64,000 bases of DNA from Curtobacterium sp. S6 (GTDB lineage: Bacteria; Actinomycetota; Actinomycetes; Actinomycetales; Micrococcaceae). The notes under the pieces are model-generated. The model made no database searches. It saw only the letters and a list, made by a program, of their open reading frames with translations, and was not told the DNA's origin. The position numbers and the translations under genes are program-made. Positions within the stretch are counted from its first letter, which is position 1; every line of letters starts with the position of its first letter. The stretch is from positions 186,001-250,000 of the forward strand of contig NZ_JHEL01000010.1 in the NCBI RefSeq assembly GCF_000710345.2, in the 5' to 3' direction. Below, one piece after another: positions 11,893 to 20,307 of this stretch.

Positions 11893-13115
11893 TAGCGCCG
11901 GTCCCCCGGACGCGATTCCGGGCGGTCTCCCGGATGGTCGGCGGAATGCGAGGCGGAGGCCCCCGCCTCGCCGTGCAGGACCCGGTCGATCCAGAGGCCG
12001 GGGTTGTGGATCTCCAGTTCGGTCGGGAGGTTCTCGGGCCCCTCCCAGATGCGGTTGAACTTTTCCATTCCGTGGGCGTCCACGACGGCCTGCACGAAGC
12101 GTTGCCCGTCCCGGTACTGGCGCATCTTGACGTCGAGGCCCATCGCCTTGCGGATCATCGTGTCCATCGCGCCGCGGTTCTTGGCCCGGCCGTCGAAGCG
12201 CCGGCGAATGGTCTTGATCGAGGGGACGACGCTCGCGTCCACGGCGTCCATGACCACGTTGGCGTGGCCTTCCATGAGGCTCATGATGCCCGTCAGCCGG
12301 GAGAAGACGGCCGCGGATTCCTCGTCAAGGATCGCCGTCATGCGGTTCTTGGGCACGGGCCGCAGCGCCGGAACGCCATCCCCGGCCGACGGCTCTTCCT
12401 CCGCATCCGGCGACGGCGCCGAGCTCCCCCGACCCACGGCGTTTTTGGCGACCTCACTCGCGGCCTCGAGAAGGCGATTGACGAGTTCCTGCCCACCGCC
12501 GGAGACCGATTCCGGCAGGCGGGTCATGAGATCGAGCATGTGCTCGCGCAACCAGGGGGCCGCCGCGAATTGCACCCGGTGCGTCTGTTCGTGGAGGCAC
12601 ACCCACAGACGGAAGTCCTCGGGATCGAGGTTGAGCTCTTTCTCGATCATGATCATGTTCGGGGCGACGAGGAGCAGCCGACCGCCCGGCGCCCCGAAAC
12701 CGCCCAGCGCCGCGAAGGGGTCGTACTGTCCCAGGACCTTGCTCGACATGAAGCCCAGCACGCCGCCCAGCTCGACGGCCGTGCCGACCTCCGCGACTTT
12801 CCGGTCCAGCTCGCCCATCTGCTCGAATCGGCTTTTCATTCCGGAGCGGATCAGGCGATTGAGGATGTGCGAGAAGGTCTGGGAATTCGCCCGGGACCAC
12901 CCCGCCCGATCCACCACCAGGACCTGGGAGTCGTGAAGGTTCTCGGCGGCATCGAGCCCGGTGATCCGGTGAACGTGGTCCACCGAAGCGGTCGCGTGGT
13001 AGCGGATGGATTCGACGGCGCCGCGGACTTCCGCGGCGGACATCTTGGGCCCGGCCGGCGTGAGCCGCGCGGCCGTGGCGGCGGCGGCCTCCCACCTGAT
13101 GATGTTGTCGCTCAT
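11892..13115 (-). CDS. Zinc-dependent metalloprotease, DUF2342 family
   Basis: 407 residues, no signal peptide. HEQTH (175-179) is the zinc site and EGHANVVMD (about residue 290) supplies the distal conserved motif of the actinobacterial DUF2342 family, often annotated as a putative hydrolase or coenzyme F420 biosynthesis-associated protein. No substrate is established. An Asp/Glu/Pro-rich insertion occupies about 235-262. The ATG at 13115 is chosen because the conserved domain begins immediately after it and AAGGTGGGGG precedes it; the frame is open much further upstream but overlaps the divergently read or antisense sequence of the next gene. Overlaps tilS by one base. Confidence 0.85.
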   Translation of the reverse strand: MSDNIIRWEAAAATAARLTPAGPKMSAAEVRGAVESIRYHATASVDHVHRITGLDAAENLHDSQVLVVDRAGWSRANSQTFSHILNRLIRSGMKSRFEQMGELDRKVAEVGTAVELGGVLGFMSSKVLGQYDPFAALGGFGAPGGRLLLVAPNMIMIEKELNLDPEDFRLWVCLHEQTHRVQFAAAPWLREHMLDLMTRLPESVSGGGQELVNRLLEAASEVAKNAVGRGSSAPSPDAEEEPSAGDGVPALRPVPKNRMTAILDEESAAVFSRLTGIMSLMEGHANVVMDAVDASVVPSIKTIRRRFDGRAKNRGAMDTMIRKAMGLDVKMRQYRDGQRFVQAVVDAHGMEKFNRIWEGPENLPTELEIHNPGLWIDRVLHGEAGASASHSADHPGDRPESRPGDRR

Positions 13116-13192
13116 GACCCCCACCTTGCCACATTCGCCCCGGCCGATTCGGCGTGACCGCGAGGCTCCTCGATGGGCGAAATACCGCCGCG

Positions 13193-14080
13193 TCAGGGGC
13201 CGGCGGGTTTTCCCGGAGGATCGTTGCGCGACAACGTCGCGGTCACCGTGGTTCCGGCCGGCCGGAGCACTTGTCGGGGCAGACCATCCGGCTCGACGAT
13301 GACGATGCCGTGCGTGATCTTCATCGTGACCTGCATGGAATCCGGCCCGTGTTCCGTGTAATAGACGGGCTGATGGCTCGTGAGAATTTGGGCATAGGGC
13401 CGGTTGACGTCCTTGACCAGCAGGTCCGAGGTGAACCTGAAGGTCTGGGTTCCGCGCCACTGCCGGCCGGTGATCGTCCCGGGGCCGAAGGTCCCCGTGA
13501 CGTCGGCACCCTGAAGCCCGGCCCGGTGAGCGTTGCCGCCGGCCGGCATGGCGGGGAAGGCATCGGACCGGCCGCCGACCCAGGTGATCGGCTCGTAGGG
13601 CGGATCGTTCGTGAAGGTCACGAGGTACTCCACCTCGACGGCGGCGCCCTGGGCGAGATAGGTCCGTCCGGGAAGCCACGAACCGTCGGAGGCCTTCGGC
13701 ATCGACACGAAGAGCCCGGCCCCGCCGTAGCCGTCCAAGCCCCCGAATGTCACCGTGCCGCCCGGCGTGAAGGTTCCCGCGCCCCGCGCAACGAAGCCTC
13801 GCGGCGTCGCGTGGTCCCGCTCGGCGTAGGGAGCGGTCCCCGAGGGGTCCGCCGCCCGGCCCGCGAAGGAGGTGACCCCGAAAATCGTGTCGTAGGGGTC
13901 GTCCCACTGCGCGTCGGCGACCTGCACGAACAGCCCGACGTCCGCGGAAATGCCCTCCCGGGTCGACGCCGCCATCGCGGGGACCGTGGTGCTCGCCGCA
14001 ATCAGCGGCACCGACCACGCGGCCGTCGTGATAATTCCCCTCCGCGACGGAAGAAAACGCTGGTCAGAACCACATTTCAT
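13193..14080 (-). CDS. Secreted protein of unknown function with Tat-like signal
   Basis: 295 residues. The N-terminus has a twin arginine (SRRGIIT, about 12-18), a hydrophobic stretch and a cleavage-like AMAAS near 35-39, so Tat export is likely. The mature part is rich in Gly, Thr and beta-strand-like sequence (for example TPGGTVTFGGL, VEVEYLVTFTND, QVTMKITHGIVIV) with no Cys-rich or anchoring motif, suggesting an all-beta extracellular protein. No family recognised. It is read divergently from the metzincin gene across a 157-base AT-rich spacer. Confidence 0.75.
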   Translation of the reverse strand: MKCGSDQRFLPSRRGIITTAAWSVPLIAASTTVPAMAASTREGISADVGLFVQVADAQWDDPYDTIFGVTSFAGRAADPSGTAPYAERDHATPRGFVARGAGTFTPGGTVTFGGLDGYGGAGLFVSMPKASDGSWLPGRTYLAQGAAVEVEYLVTFTNDPPYEPITWVGGRSDAFPAMPAGGNAHRAGLQGADVTGTFGPGTITGRQWRGTQTFRFTSDLLVKDVNRPYAQILTSHQPVYYTEHGPDSMQVTMKITHGIVIVEPDGLPRQVLRPAGTTVTATLSRNDPPGKPAGP

Positions 14081-14237
14081 AGTATTTACCCCCTGTCATT
14101 GACCCCTGGGATTCGGGGAATTTCCACCCATTCTTGACCACATCCCCCAATGGCCCGAGTGTTCTATTCTAATATCCATCGCCCAACGCGGTCGATATCG
14201 GTTTGTTTCACTAACTAATAAGAAAAGGAATTGCCGC

Positions 14238-15356
14238 ATGATGCCTTCGAGAAACATCATGAAACACATTCTGACCTGGGGATTCTCCCTCGTCATTGTC
14301 TGCGCCGGACTATCCCCGGCGACCGCAGCGGGCCCTGGGGATAGCGATGGAGACGGCATTCCCGATGCGTGGGAGATCAACGGCTACGACGCCGACGGGG
14401 ACGGCATCGTCGACGTGGACCTGCCGGCCATGGGAGCCTCCCCCTACCACAAAGATCTCTTCGTGGAGATGGACTATATGCCGGGCCTCCTGCCGTCGGC
14501 CTATGAGCTCGGGGTCATCGTGGACTCCTTCGCCCAACTGCCGATCGTCAATCCCGACGGGAATCGCGGGATCAACCTCCATCTCGACGCCGGGCCCGCA
14601 CGGGGGCAGGCCTACGACCTCGGGGGTGGCAACGAGATCCCTCACAGCGATCTTCTCGGAGGCATTAACAGCGTGATGCAATTGCGGCGGACGGATTCCG
14701 ATCCGGCCCGACGCGGCATTTTCCACTACATGGTGTGGGGAGATTCCTATCAGAATTCCTCGTCCTCGGGACTCGCCTGGTCGAGGGGAATGGAATTCAT
14801 GGTGACCGTGGGTCCGCGATTCTGGGGTAAGGCTAGCCCGGGGGCCCGAGTCGGCTCATTCATTCACGAACTCGGACATAACTTGGGATTGGGTCACGGG
14901 GGCAGAGATGGCGTTAATGATAAGCCAAATTATTTCAGCGTGATGAATTATCGATATCAGGTGACCGGGGTCCCCCGACTGCATAACAGCAATTATTTCG
15001 GATATTCCACCCGCACCCTGCCGGCCCTGGACGAAAACGCCTTGGACGAGACCCGGGGTTTCGGCGCCGGCGCCGCCGGTTATGCCGTCGAGGACCCGCG
15101 GGACCGGTCGCGGCTGATTCCGGCCAACGGCCCGCTGGACCTGAACCACGACGGAAAGATCGCCACGACCCCGGTTTCGGCGGATCTCAACGGGGACGGA
15201 AGCCTCTCGACGTTGACCGCGATCAGCGACGCGCAGTCGTTATTCTTCCCTGCCGGCACCGGCCGCCGCGGGGTGGGCCCGGACGGTAACGCCCCGACCG
15301 TCGAGGAGAACGAACTGACGGCCGAGGACGCCCGCGCCCAGGGTGCGATCGACTGA
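14238..15356 (+). CDS. Secreted metzincin-type zinc protease with calcium-binding motifs
   Basis: 372 residues. A signal peptide covers about 1-31 (cut near ATA-AG). Directly after it comes a DSDGDGIPDAWE thrombospondin-type-3/EF-like calcium loop and a second DADGDGIVDVD. The catalytic motif HELGHNLGLGH spans residues 210-220 and a Met-turn, SVMNY, lies about 16 residues on (M236): the zinc-protease arrangement of metzincins. The C-terminal part has LDLNHDGKI and DLNGDGSLSTL, dockerin-like Ca loops. AAAAGGAA precedes ATG 14238. Substrate unknown; host or competitor proteins are possible. Confidence 0.8.
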   Translation: MMPSRNIMKHILTWGFSLVIVCAGLSPATAAGPGDSDGDGIPDAWEINGYDADGDGIVDVDLPAMGASPYHKDLFVEMDYMPGLLPSAYELGVIVDSFAQLPIVNPDGNRGINLHLDAGPARGQAYDLGGGNEIPHSDLLGGINSVMQLRRTDSDPARRGIFHYMVWGDSYQNSSSSGLAWSRGMEFMVTVGPRFWGKASPGARVGSFIHELGHNLGLGHGGRDGVNDKPNYFSVMNYRYQVTGVPRLHNSNYFGYSTRTLPALDENALDETRGFGAGAAGYAVEDPRDRSRLIPANGPLDLNHDGKIATTPVSADLNGDGSLSTLTAISDAQSLFFPAGTGRRGVGPDGNAPTVEENELTAEDARAQGAID

Positions 15357-15412
15357 CCGACGGCCGCCGCGATCCGCGGTCCCGGGGGCGGCGCTCCTCG
15401 CGACGGCCGCTG

Positions 15413-15444
15413 TCCGGGGCCTCCTCCGAACGCGCGGCCCCGGA
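15413..15444. terminator. Bidirectional terminator hairpin between metzincin gene and dacB
   Basis: Nine-base perfect arms (TCCGGGGCC at 15413-15421, GGCCCCGGA at 15436-15444) with a 14-base loop, positioned between two convergent genes. No clear U-tract, as usual in high-GC actinobacterial terminators. Confidence 0.55.
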
Positions 15445-15445
15445 C

Positions 15446-16891
15446 TCACAGCTGGGTCAGGGTCGCGACGGAGCTATCGAGCGCCGTCACGGCCGCCTTG
15501 GAATCCTTGACGTCGTTGACCACGAAGGAATAGGCGAGCAAACGTCCCTTGCTGGTCGTGGTGTACCCGGTCAACGAGTTCACGGTCAGCAGGGTACCCG
15601 TCTTGGCCCTGGCGTTTCCCTGCGCCGCAGTGGTTCCGTCTTCCTCGAAGCGCGCGGCCAGCGTCCCGGTCCCGCCGCCGACCGGGAGGGTTTCGGCCAG
15701 GTTGGAGGTCGCCGTGCGGGACTGCGTGGCCTTGGCGATCAGCTGGGACAGCGTGACCGGGGTGACGCGGTCGTCCGCGGAGAGGCCGCTGGAATCTTTC
15801 TGAGTGAGGCCCTGTGTCGAGATCCCGGCGTCGGTCAGCGAACTCTTGACAGTCGCGACGGCGCCGTCGATGGAGCCCTCGTTCCCCGCGGAGATCGCCG
15901 CGTTACGCCCCAGCACCTCGGCGAGGACATTATCGGAGTTCTCCATCATGTATCGGGCCTGTTCGAGCACGGTGGCCGACTCGACGGAGGCGACCCGCCG
16001 GGCCGAGTCCTGATCGGTCGCCGCGGGCGTGGTCGAGCCGGCGCTGAAGGCCAGCCCGTGCTCGGCCCCGGCCTTGTTGAGGGCGTCCACGTACGAGCTC
16101 AGGGCTTCGGCCCCGGCGTCCCGGGGGCGGTGCGAGACGTCTTCCCCATCCGACGGGCGCTGGGTGTGGTGGTCCCACAGGGCGATGGGCGAAATCCCCG
16201 TGGCGTATCCGCTCTTCACGTCCTCGGGTGCCCAGGCGGGGTTCACCGCGGGGCCCGTGTACATCGAGGCATCGAGATTGACCGGTAGCGTGCCCGTGAC
16301 GCCGTCGGCCGCGAGCTTCGAGACGGTCTGATCGGCCAACGTTCCCAGACCGGCGTGGCCGAGCACCGAGCCGTCCTCCGAGGCGCCGTCCGCGAGCATC
16401 GTGTCGCCGCCGGCCACGAGGTTCAGAGACGAGGAGTCCTTGGACAGGTACGCGTCCGTCGAGTACCTCGCGTTGGGATCCGAGTGGCTCAGCAACGCGA
16501 ATTCGGTCAGGAGCTTCATGTTCGAGGCGGGGGTCACGGGGTGCTCGGCGTCCTGCCCGTACAGGACCTCACCGCTCTTGACGTCCACCACCTGCGAGAC
16601 CATGGTTCCCCCGTCGCCGAGCTTCTGCGCGGTCGCGGCCAGGGGGGCCTGCAGCTGATCCGCGGTCGGCTGGGGCGCGTCCTCCGGCAGGTCCTTAAGG
16701 GAGGAAGCCACCGTGGAGATCGAGGACATCGGCTTCGGCTGGTCGGTGCCCGAGAGCTGATCCCAGCGGCCGGTCGCGGTGGGCACGAGCCACGCCCCGA
16801 TGCCGATGCATCCGGCGGCGAGAATCGCGGAGCCGACCCACCATCCCCGCGCGGATTTCCGGTTCGGGCGGTTCGGGCGGCGCGTGCTCAT
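15446..16891 (-). CDS. dacB: D-alanyl-D-alanine carboxypeptidase/endopeptidase (PBP4, peptidase S13)
   Basis: Trims or cleaves peptidoglycan peptides outside the membrane; a penicillin-binding protein. 481 residues with an N-terminal membrane helix (about 17-38) after a basic start, acting as signal anchor. The three serine-peptidase motifs are in place: SNMK (123-126, nucleophile Ser123), SDN (319-321) and KTG (429-431). Normally found between the zinc-protease/tilS cluster and ppa in this group of organisms; here two secreted-protein genes intervene on one side. Confidence 0.93.
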   Translation of the reverse strand: MSTRRPNRPNRKSARGWWVGSAILAAGCIGIGAWLVPTATGRWDQLSGTDQPKPMSSISTVASSLKDLPEDAPQPTADQLQAPLAATAQKLGDGGTMVSQVVDVKSGEVLYGQDAEHPVTPASNMKLLTEFALLSHSDPNARYSTDAYLSKDSSSLNLVAGGDTMLADGASEDGSVLGHAGLGTLADQTVSKLAADGVTGTLPVNLDASMYTGPAVNPAWAPEDVKSGYATGISPIALWDHHTQRPSDGEDVSHRPRDAGAEALSSYVDALNKAGAEHGLAFSAGSTTPAATDQDSARRVASVESATVLEQARYMMENSDNVLAEVLGRNAAISAGNEGSIDGAVATVKSSLTDAGISTQGLTQKDSSGLSADDRVTPVTLSQLIAKATQSRTATSNLAETLPVGGGTGTLAARFEEDGTTAAQGNARAKTGTLLTVNSLTGYTTTSKGRLLAYSFVVNDVKDSKAAVTALDSSVATLTQL

Positions 16892-17099
16892 CGATCTCCT
16901 TCGTCAGGACGGGCGGTTCTCCCCCGCCGCTGTTCGGCCTGGGCAGTGACAATGATCTTCCACGAGTTTAGGCCCAACGCGGGACCGGGGTTTTTCCCAA
17001 AGTATGTGCCGGAGGATAGATTGTGAAGACGAAGGGCCGCATCGCCGGCCGAATCCGCCGCGGGTCCCCCGCGGAACCCACGTTCAAGGAGCACCATTC

Positions 17100-17576
17100 A
17101 TGGAACTTGATGTCATGATCGAGATCCCGCAGGGATCCCGCGTTAAGTACGAAATCGACCACGAGACCGGGCGCCTGCACTTGGACCGCGTCCTGTTCAC
17201 CTCGATGCAGTACCCGACCCACTACGGATACTTCGAGAACACCCTGGGCGAAGACGGCGATCCGCTGGACGCCATGGTTCTCATGGACGTCGACATCATT
17301 CCCGGTGTCATCGTCGAGGCCCGCCCGATCGGCGTCTTCAACATGACCGACGAGGCCGGTGGCGACGCCAAGGTCCTGTGCGTGCCGACCGACAAGCGCT
17401 ACGACTCGATCCAGAGCCTCGACGACGTCGATGACTTCAAGAAGGGCGAGATCAAGCACTTCTTCGAGCGCTACAAGGATCTCGAGCCCGGCAAGTGGGT
17501 CAAGGGCGAAGGCTGGGACTCCAAGGAAGAGGCCGAGCGCCTGGTCACCGAGGCTCAGGAGCGCCTGAACAAGTAG
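17100..17576 (+). CDS. ppa: Inorganic pyrophosphatase (family I)
   Basis: Hydrolyses pyrophosphate to phosphate in the cytoplasm. 158 residues, typical for bacterial family I enzymes. Signature EDGDPLDAMVL (metal-binding Asp) near residues 49-59, with IEIPQGSRVKYEID and the YPTHYGY active-site strand. ATG at 17100 follows AAGGAG; the longer upstream frame is unsupported. Divergent from dacB. Confidence 0.96.
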   Translation: MELDVMIEIPQGSRVKYEIDHETGRLHLDRVLFTSMQYPTHYGYFENTLGEDGDPLDAMVLMDVDIIPGVIVEARPIGVFNMTDEAGGDAKVLCVPTDKRYDSIQSLDDVDDFKKGEIKHFFERYKDLEPGKWVKGEGWDSKEEAERLVTEAQERLNK

Positions 17577-17590
17577 TTCGCCGGCTCCTC

Positions 17591-17631
17591 ACGGGCCCGC
17601 CCCGCGGCAAGACGCCGCGCGGCGGGCCCGT
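17591..17631. terminator. Bidirectional terminator between ppa and M20 amidohydrolase gene
   Basis: Perfect 11-base arms (ACGGGCCCGCC at 17591-17601 and its complement at 17621-17631), with an inner CGCGG/CCGCG pairing in the loop. Lies between convergent genes. Confidence 0.75.
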
Positions 17632-17643
17632 TCGCGTTCGGGG

Positions 17644-18873
17644 CTACTTCCCCAGGTATCCCAGGGCGGCGATCGTCTGCGCCTGGGTGCCGGTCTCAAG
17701 GGTCGGATGGATCACCGGGTAGAAGTACGGCGAGTGATTGGCGGGGATATCCTCCTGGATGCTGCCGTTCTGCGCGGACCGTTGGTACTCCTCGGCGTCG
17801 GCCCCGCCGAAGAACCAGTAACAGTACGGGACCCCGAATGCGTCTGGGATCTCGCTGAAGTCTTCCGAGGCCGTCGCCGGGGAGCCCTCCTGAACCGTTC
17901 CCTTCGCGAAACCACCGATCAAGGCCTTGCTCACGTGCTCGGTCACGGAGCGGTCGTTGTCGGTCAGCGGGAACTGGTCGTAGTACTCGAAATCGGGCTC
18001 CTCGGGAGAGCCGGCGGCCTCGCACTCTCCGCGCACGATCCGCTCGATCGAGGCGATCACGCGATCGCACACCTGCTCGTCGTAGGTCCGCAGGTTCAGC
18101 CGGAGCTCCGCCCGATCGGGAATGACGTTAGCCTGCTGCCCAGCCGAGAGCGATCCCACCGTCAGTACCGCGAAGGCCCCGGGCTCGACCTCGCGGGAGA
18201 CCACGGTCTGAAGCCGCAGCACGATCGACGCGGCGAGCACGACCGGGTCCACGGACAGGTGCGGCATCGACCCGTGCGAGCCGCGACCGTGCACGGTGAT
18301 CTTGAGGGAATCGGCCATCGAGAGCATGGGCCCCGAGCCGAGGAAAACCTGACCCGAGGGCTTCGGCATCACGTGCTGGCCGAGCACGACCTCCGGGCGC
18401 GGCACCTTTTCGACCAGGCCGTCGTCGATCATGGCGCGGGCGCCCCGGGAATTCTCCTCCGACGGTTGGAACAGCGCGATGTAGGTCCCCGCCCAAGCAT
18501 CCCGGTTCTGGGACATCAACCGCACGGCCCCGAGCAGGCACGCGACGTGCATGTCGTGGCCGCACGCGTGCATCACGCCGTCGTTCTCGGAAGCGTATTC
18601 GAGGCCCGTTCGCTCGGCCACGGGCAGGGCATCGAAGTCCGCGCGGGACATGATGGTCGGTCCGTCACCGTTCTCGACGACGGCCACGACGCCGGTCTTC
18701 CCGATGACCCGCGGCGTAAGGCCAAGGTCGGTGAGTTCGCGTTGGATGACCTTGCTGGTGCGCTCCTCCTGCATTCCGAGCTCGGGGTGGCGGTGGAGGT
18801 CTTTGTAGAGTTCCTCTTGCCAATCGATCTGGTCCGCGAGTTGCGCCAGGACGTTCTCGGGCTGATCTCCCAT
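17644..18873 (-). CDS. M20 family amidohydrolase (aminoacylase-type)
   Basis: 409 residues, M20D type. Motifs: DLHRHPELGMQE, RADFDALPV, HACGHDMH (zinc-binding His and Asp), QPSEENSRGA and GRGSHGSMPH in the lid domain, ending with a conserved His near SEDF. Family members hydrolyse N-acyl amino acids, indole conjugates, hippurate or aminobenzoyl-glutamate; substrate here cannot be told. GGGAGGA precedes the ATG. Convergent with ppa and 62 bases downstream of the macro-domain gene. Confidence 0.88.
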   Translation of the reverse strand: MGDQPENVLAQLADQIDWQEELYKDLHRHPELGMQEERTSKVIQRELTDLGLTPRVIGKTGVVAVVENGDGPTIMSRADFDALPVAERTGLEYASENDGVMHACGHDMHVACLLGAVRLMSQNRDAWAGTYIALFQPSEENSRGARAMIDDGLVEKVPRPEVVLGQHVMPKPSGQVFLGSGPMLSMADSLKITVHGRGSHGSMPHLSVDPVVLAASIVLRLQTVVSREVEPGAFAVLTVGSLSAGQQANVIPDRAELRLNLRTYDEQVCDRVIASIERIVRGECEAAGSPEEPDFEYYDQFPLTDNDRSVTEHVSKALIGGFAKGTVQEGSPATASEDFSEIPDAFGVPYCYWFFGGADAEEYQRSAQNGSIQEDIPANHSPYFYPVIHPTLETGTQAQTIAALGYLGK

Positions 18874-18935
18874 GTGTTCCTCCCATTGATCATCGAGCGA
18901 TCCGGGGCAAAGGGCCGGATCGGAGCACCGCGGGC

Positions 18936-19469
18936 CTAACCGGTCAGGGCCGCTCGGTACCCATCTTCCGCCTCTCGGCCGAACGGCACAAAGGTCACGG
19001 TCTCGATGGCCCGCCCCACCTGTCCGTCCATGTCCCGCACGGTCTCCACGGCGATCCGGGTCGCATCACTCATCGGCCACCCGTAGACCCCCGCCGAGAT
19101 CGCGGGGAAAGCGATGCTCTTCGCGCCGAGCTCGGCCGCCGTCAGCAGGCACGTGCGGTAGCAGGAGGCCAGAATCGGGGCCTTTTGCGCGTATTTCTCC
19201 GGGGAGGACGCGTAGGTCGGACCGACGGTGTGGATGACCCAGCGGGCCGGCAGGTTCCCGGCGGTCGTCGCGGCGGCCTGGCCGGCCTCCAAACCGTCGG
19301 GGAATCGTGTCTGCCGAAGCCGGCGGCATTCCTCGAGGATCGTCGGCCCGCCGGCACGGTGTATCGCGCCGTCCACGCCCCCGCCTCCCAGAAGCGAGGA
19401 ATTCGCGGCGTTGACGATGGCGTCGGCGCTGAATCGGGTGATGTCTCCGGGATGGATGTCGATCTGCAT
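18936..19469 (-). CDS. Macro-domain protein (O-acetyl-ADP-ribose deacetylase type)
   Basis: 177 residues forming one macro domain: GDITRFSADAIVNAANSSLLGGGGVDGAIH covers the ADP-ribose-binding loop with catalytic Asn/Asp, and AISAGVYGWP the second loop. Such proteins remove ADP-ribose from proteins or hydrolyse O-acetyl-ADP-ribose. TGGAGG precedes the ATG. Nearby genes give no clear pathway link. Confidence 0.9.
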   Translation of the reverse strand: MQIDIHPGDITRFSADAIVNAANSSLLGGGGVDGAIHRAGGPTILEECRRLRQTRFPDGLEAGQAAATTAGNLPARWVIHTVGPTYASSPEKYAQKAPILASCYRTCLLTAAELGAKSIAFPAISAGVYGWPMSDATRIAVETVRDMDGQVGRAIETVTFVPFGREAEDGYRAALTG

Positions 19470-19507
19470 GCCTCCAGCCTAGGAGCCCGGCGCGGATACC
19501 GGAACGG

Positions 19508-20164
19508 TCAGGCGCTCAGCACCCGTTGGGCAAAGCCGCGGAGATAGTCGTTGAGTTCCCGGGCCGCGCGATCCCCCGCCTCCGGGTCCCGCGCCAGGAT
19601 CGCCTCCAGCATCCGGCGGTGCAGGCCCGCCCCGGTCACGAGGTCCTCGGGGTCTCTCACGTGCGAGGTCCAGAACCGGCGCGAGAGATTCTGCAGGGGA
19701 ATCATCGAGTCGACCAGGAAGTCGTTGTGCGCCGCCCCGTGCACGAGACGGTGGGTCTCGCGGACGGTCTCGGAGTAGCCGGCCAGCGTGAACTCCTCGG
19801 TCGCCAGCCGTCGGGCCATGGTCTGGATGGCCTCGCGTTCGGCGAGGGTCGCGCGATCGCAGGCGAGCCTCACGGCGAGGCCGTCGAGCTCGCGACGCAG
19901 CTCCAAGATCCGCATCTCGGTTTCGGCGCCGACGTCCGTGATGAGGATGCCGCGATTCGGGTGGATCTCGACCATGCGCTCCCTGGCGAGCCGGTGCACC
20001 GCTTCCCGCACCGGGGTCCGGCCGAGGCCGGTGTGCTCCATAAAGTCCGCCTCGGAGACAAAAGTCAGCGGTTCGATCTCACCGTGGATGATCATGTTTT
20101 CGATGCGTTCGTAGGCTCGATCGGTCAGGGATCGTGGGGCGGCGGTGCGCTCGGCGTGAGTCAT
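19508..20164 (-). CDS. GntR-family transcriptional regulator (FCD type)
   Basis: 218 residues: a winged helix (about 10-75; GRTPVREAVHRLARERMVEI is the recognition region) and an all-helical FCD ligand domain. Divergent from the NCS1 permease gene across 143 bases that contain a perfect 14-base palindrome (20231-20244), so it probably represses that transporter unit and itself. Ligand is likely the transported nucleobase-like compound or a breakdown product (inference). Good ribosome site GGAAGGA before ATG. Confidence 0.88.
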   Translation of the reverse strand: MTHAERTAAPRSLTDRAYERIENMIIHGEIEPLTFVSEADFMEHTGLGRTPVREAVHRLARERMVEIHPNRGILITDVGAETEMRILELRRELDGLAVRLACDRATLAEREAIQTMARRLATEEFTLAGYSETVRETHRLVHGAAHNDFLVDSMIPLQNLSRRFWTSHVRDPEDLVTGAGLHRRMLEAILARDPEAGDRAARELNDYLRGFAQRVLSA

Positions 20165-20230
20165 GCGGCGTCCTTCCGGGCGGGGAATCGGTGGTCAGAA
20201 AAAAATTTTGGCGTGGAGGTTATATATACA

Positions 20231-20244
20231 ACCGATATATCGGT
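20231..20244. promoter_or_regulatory. Candidate GntR operator (14-base perfect palindrome)
   Basis: ACCGATATATCGGT is fully self-complementary and lies in an AT-rich stretch between the divergent FCD-type regulator and NCS1 permease genes. Placement matches an operator that overlaps the permease promoter. Confidence 0.6.
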
Positions 20245-20307
20245 AGAGTGTCCCACAACATAAGTGTCGCAGATCACTCGATCGGCGATATGACGAGGAG
20301 ATGACAC

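Noticed and set aside
11892-14018. Extended N-terminus for the DUF2342 protease back to 14018
   Set aside because: The extra 300 codons are the out-of-frame shadow of the Tat-signal protein gene on the same strand; the true domain begins at 13115.
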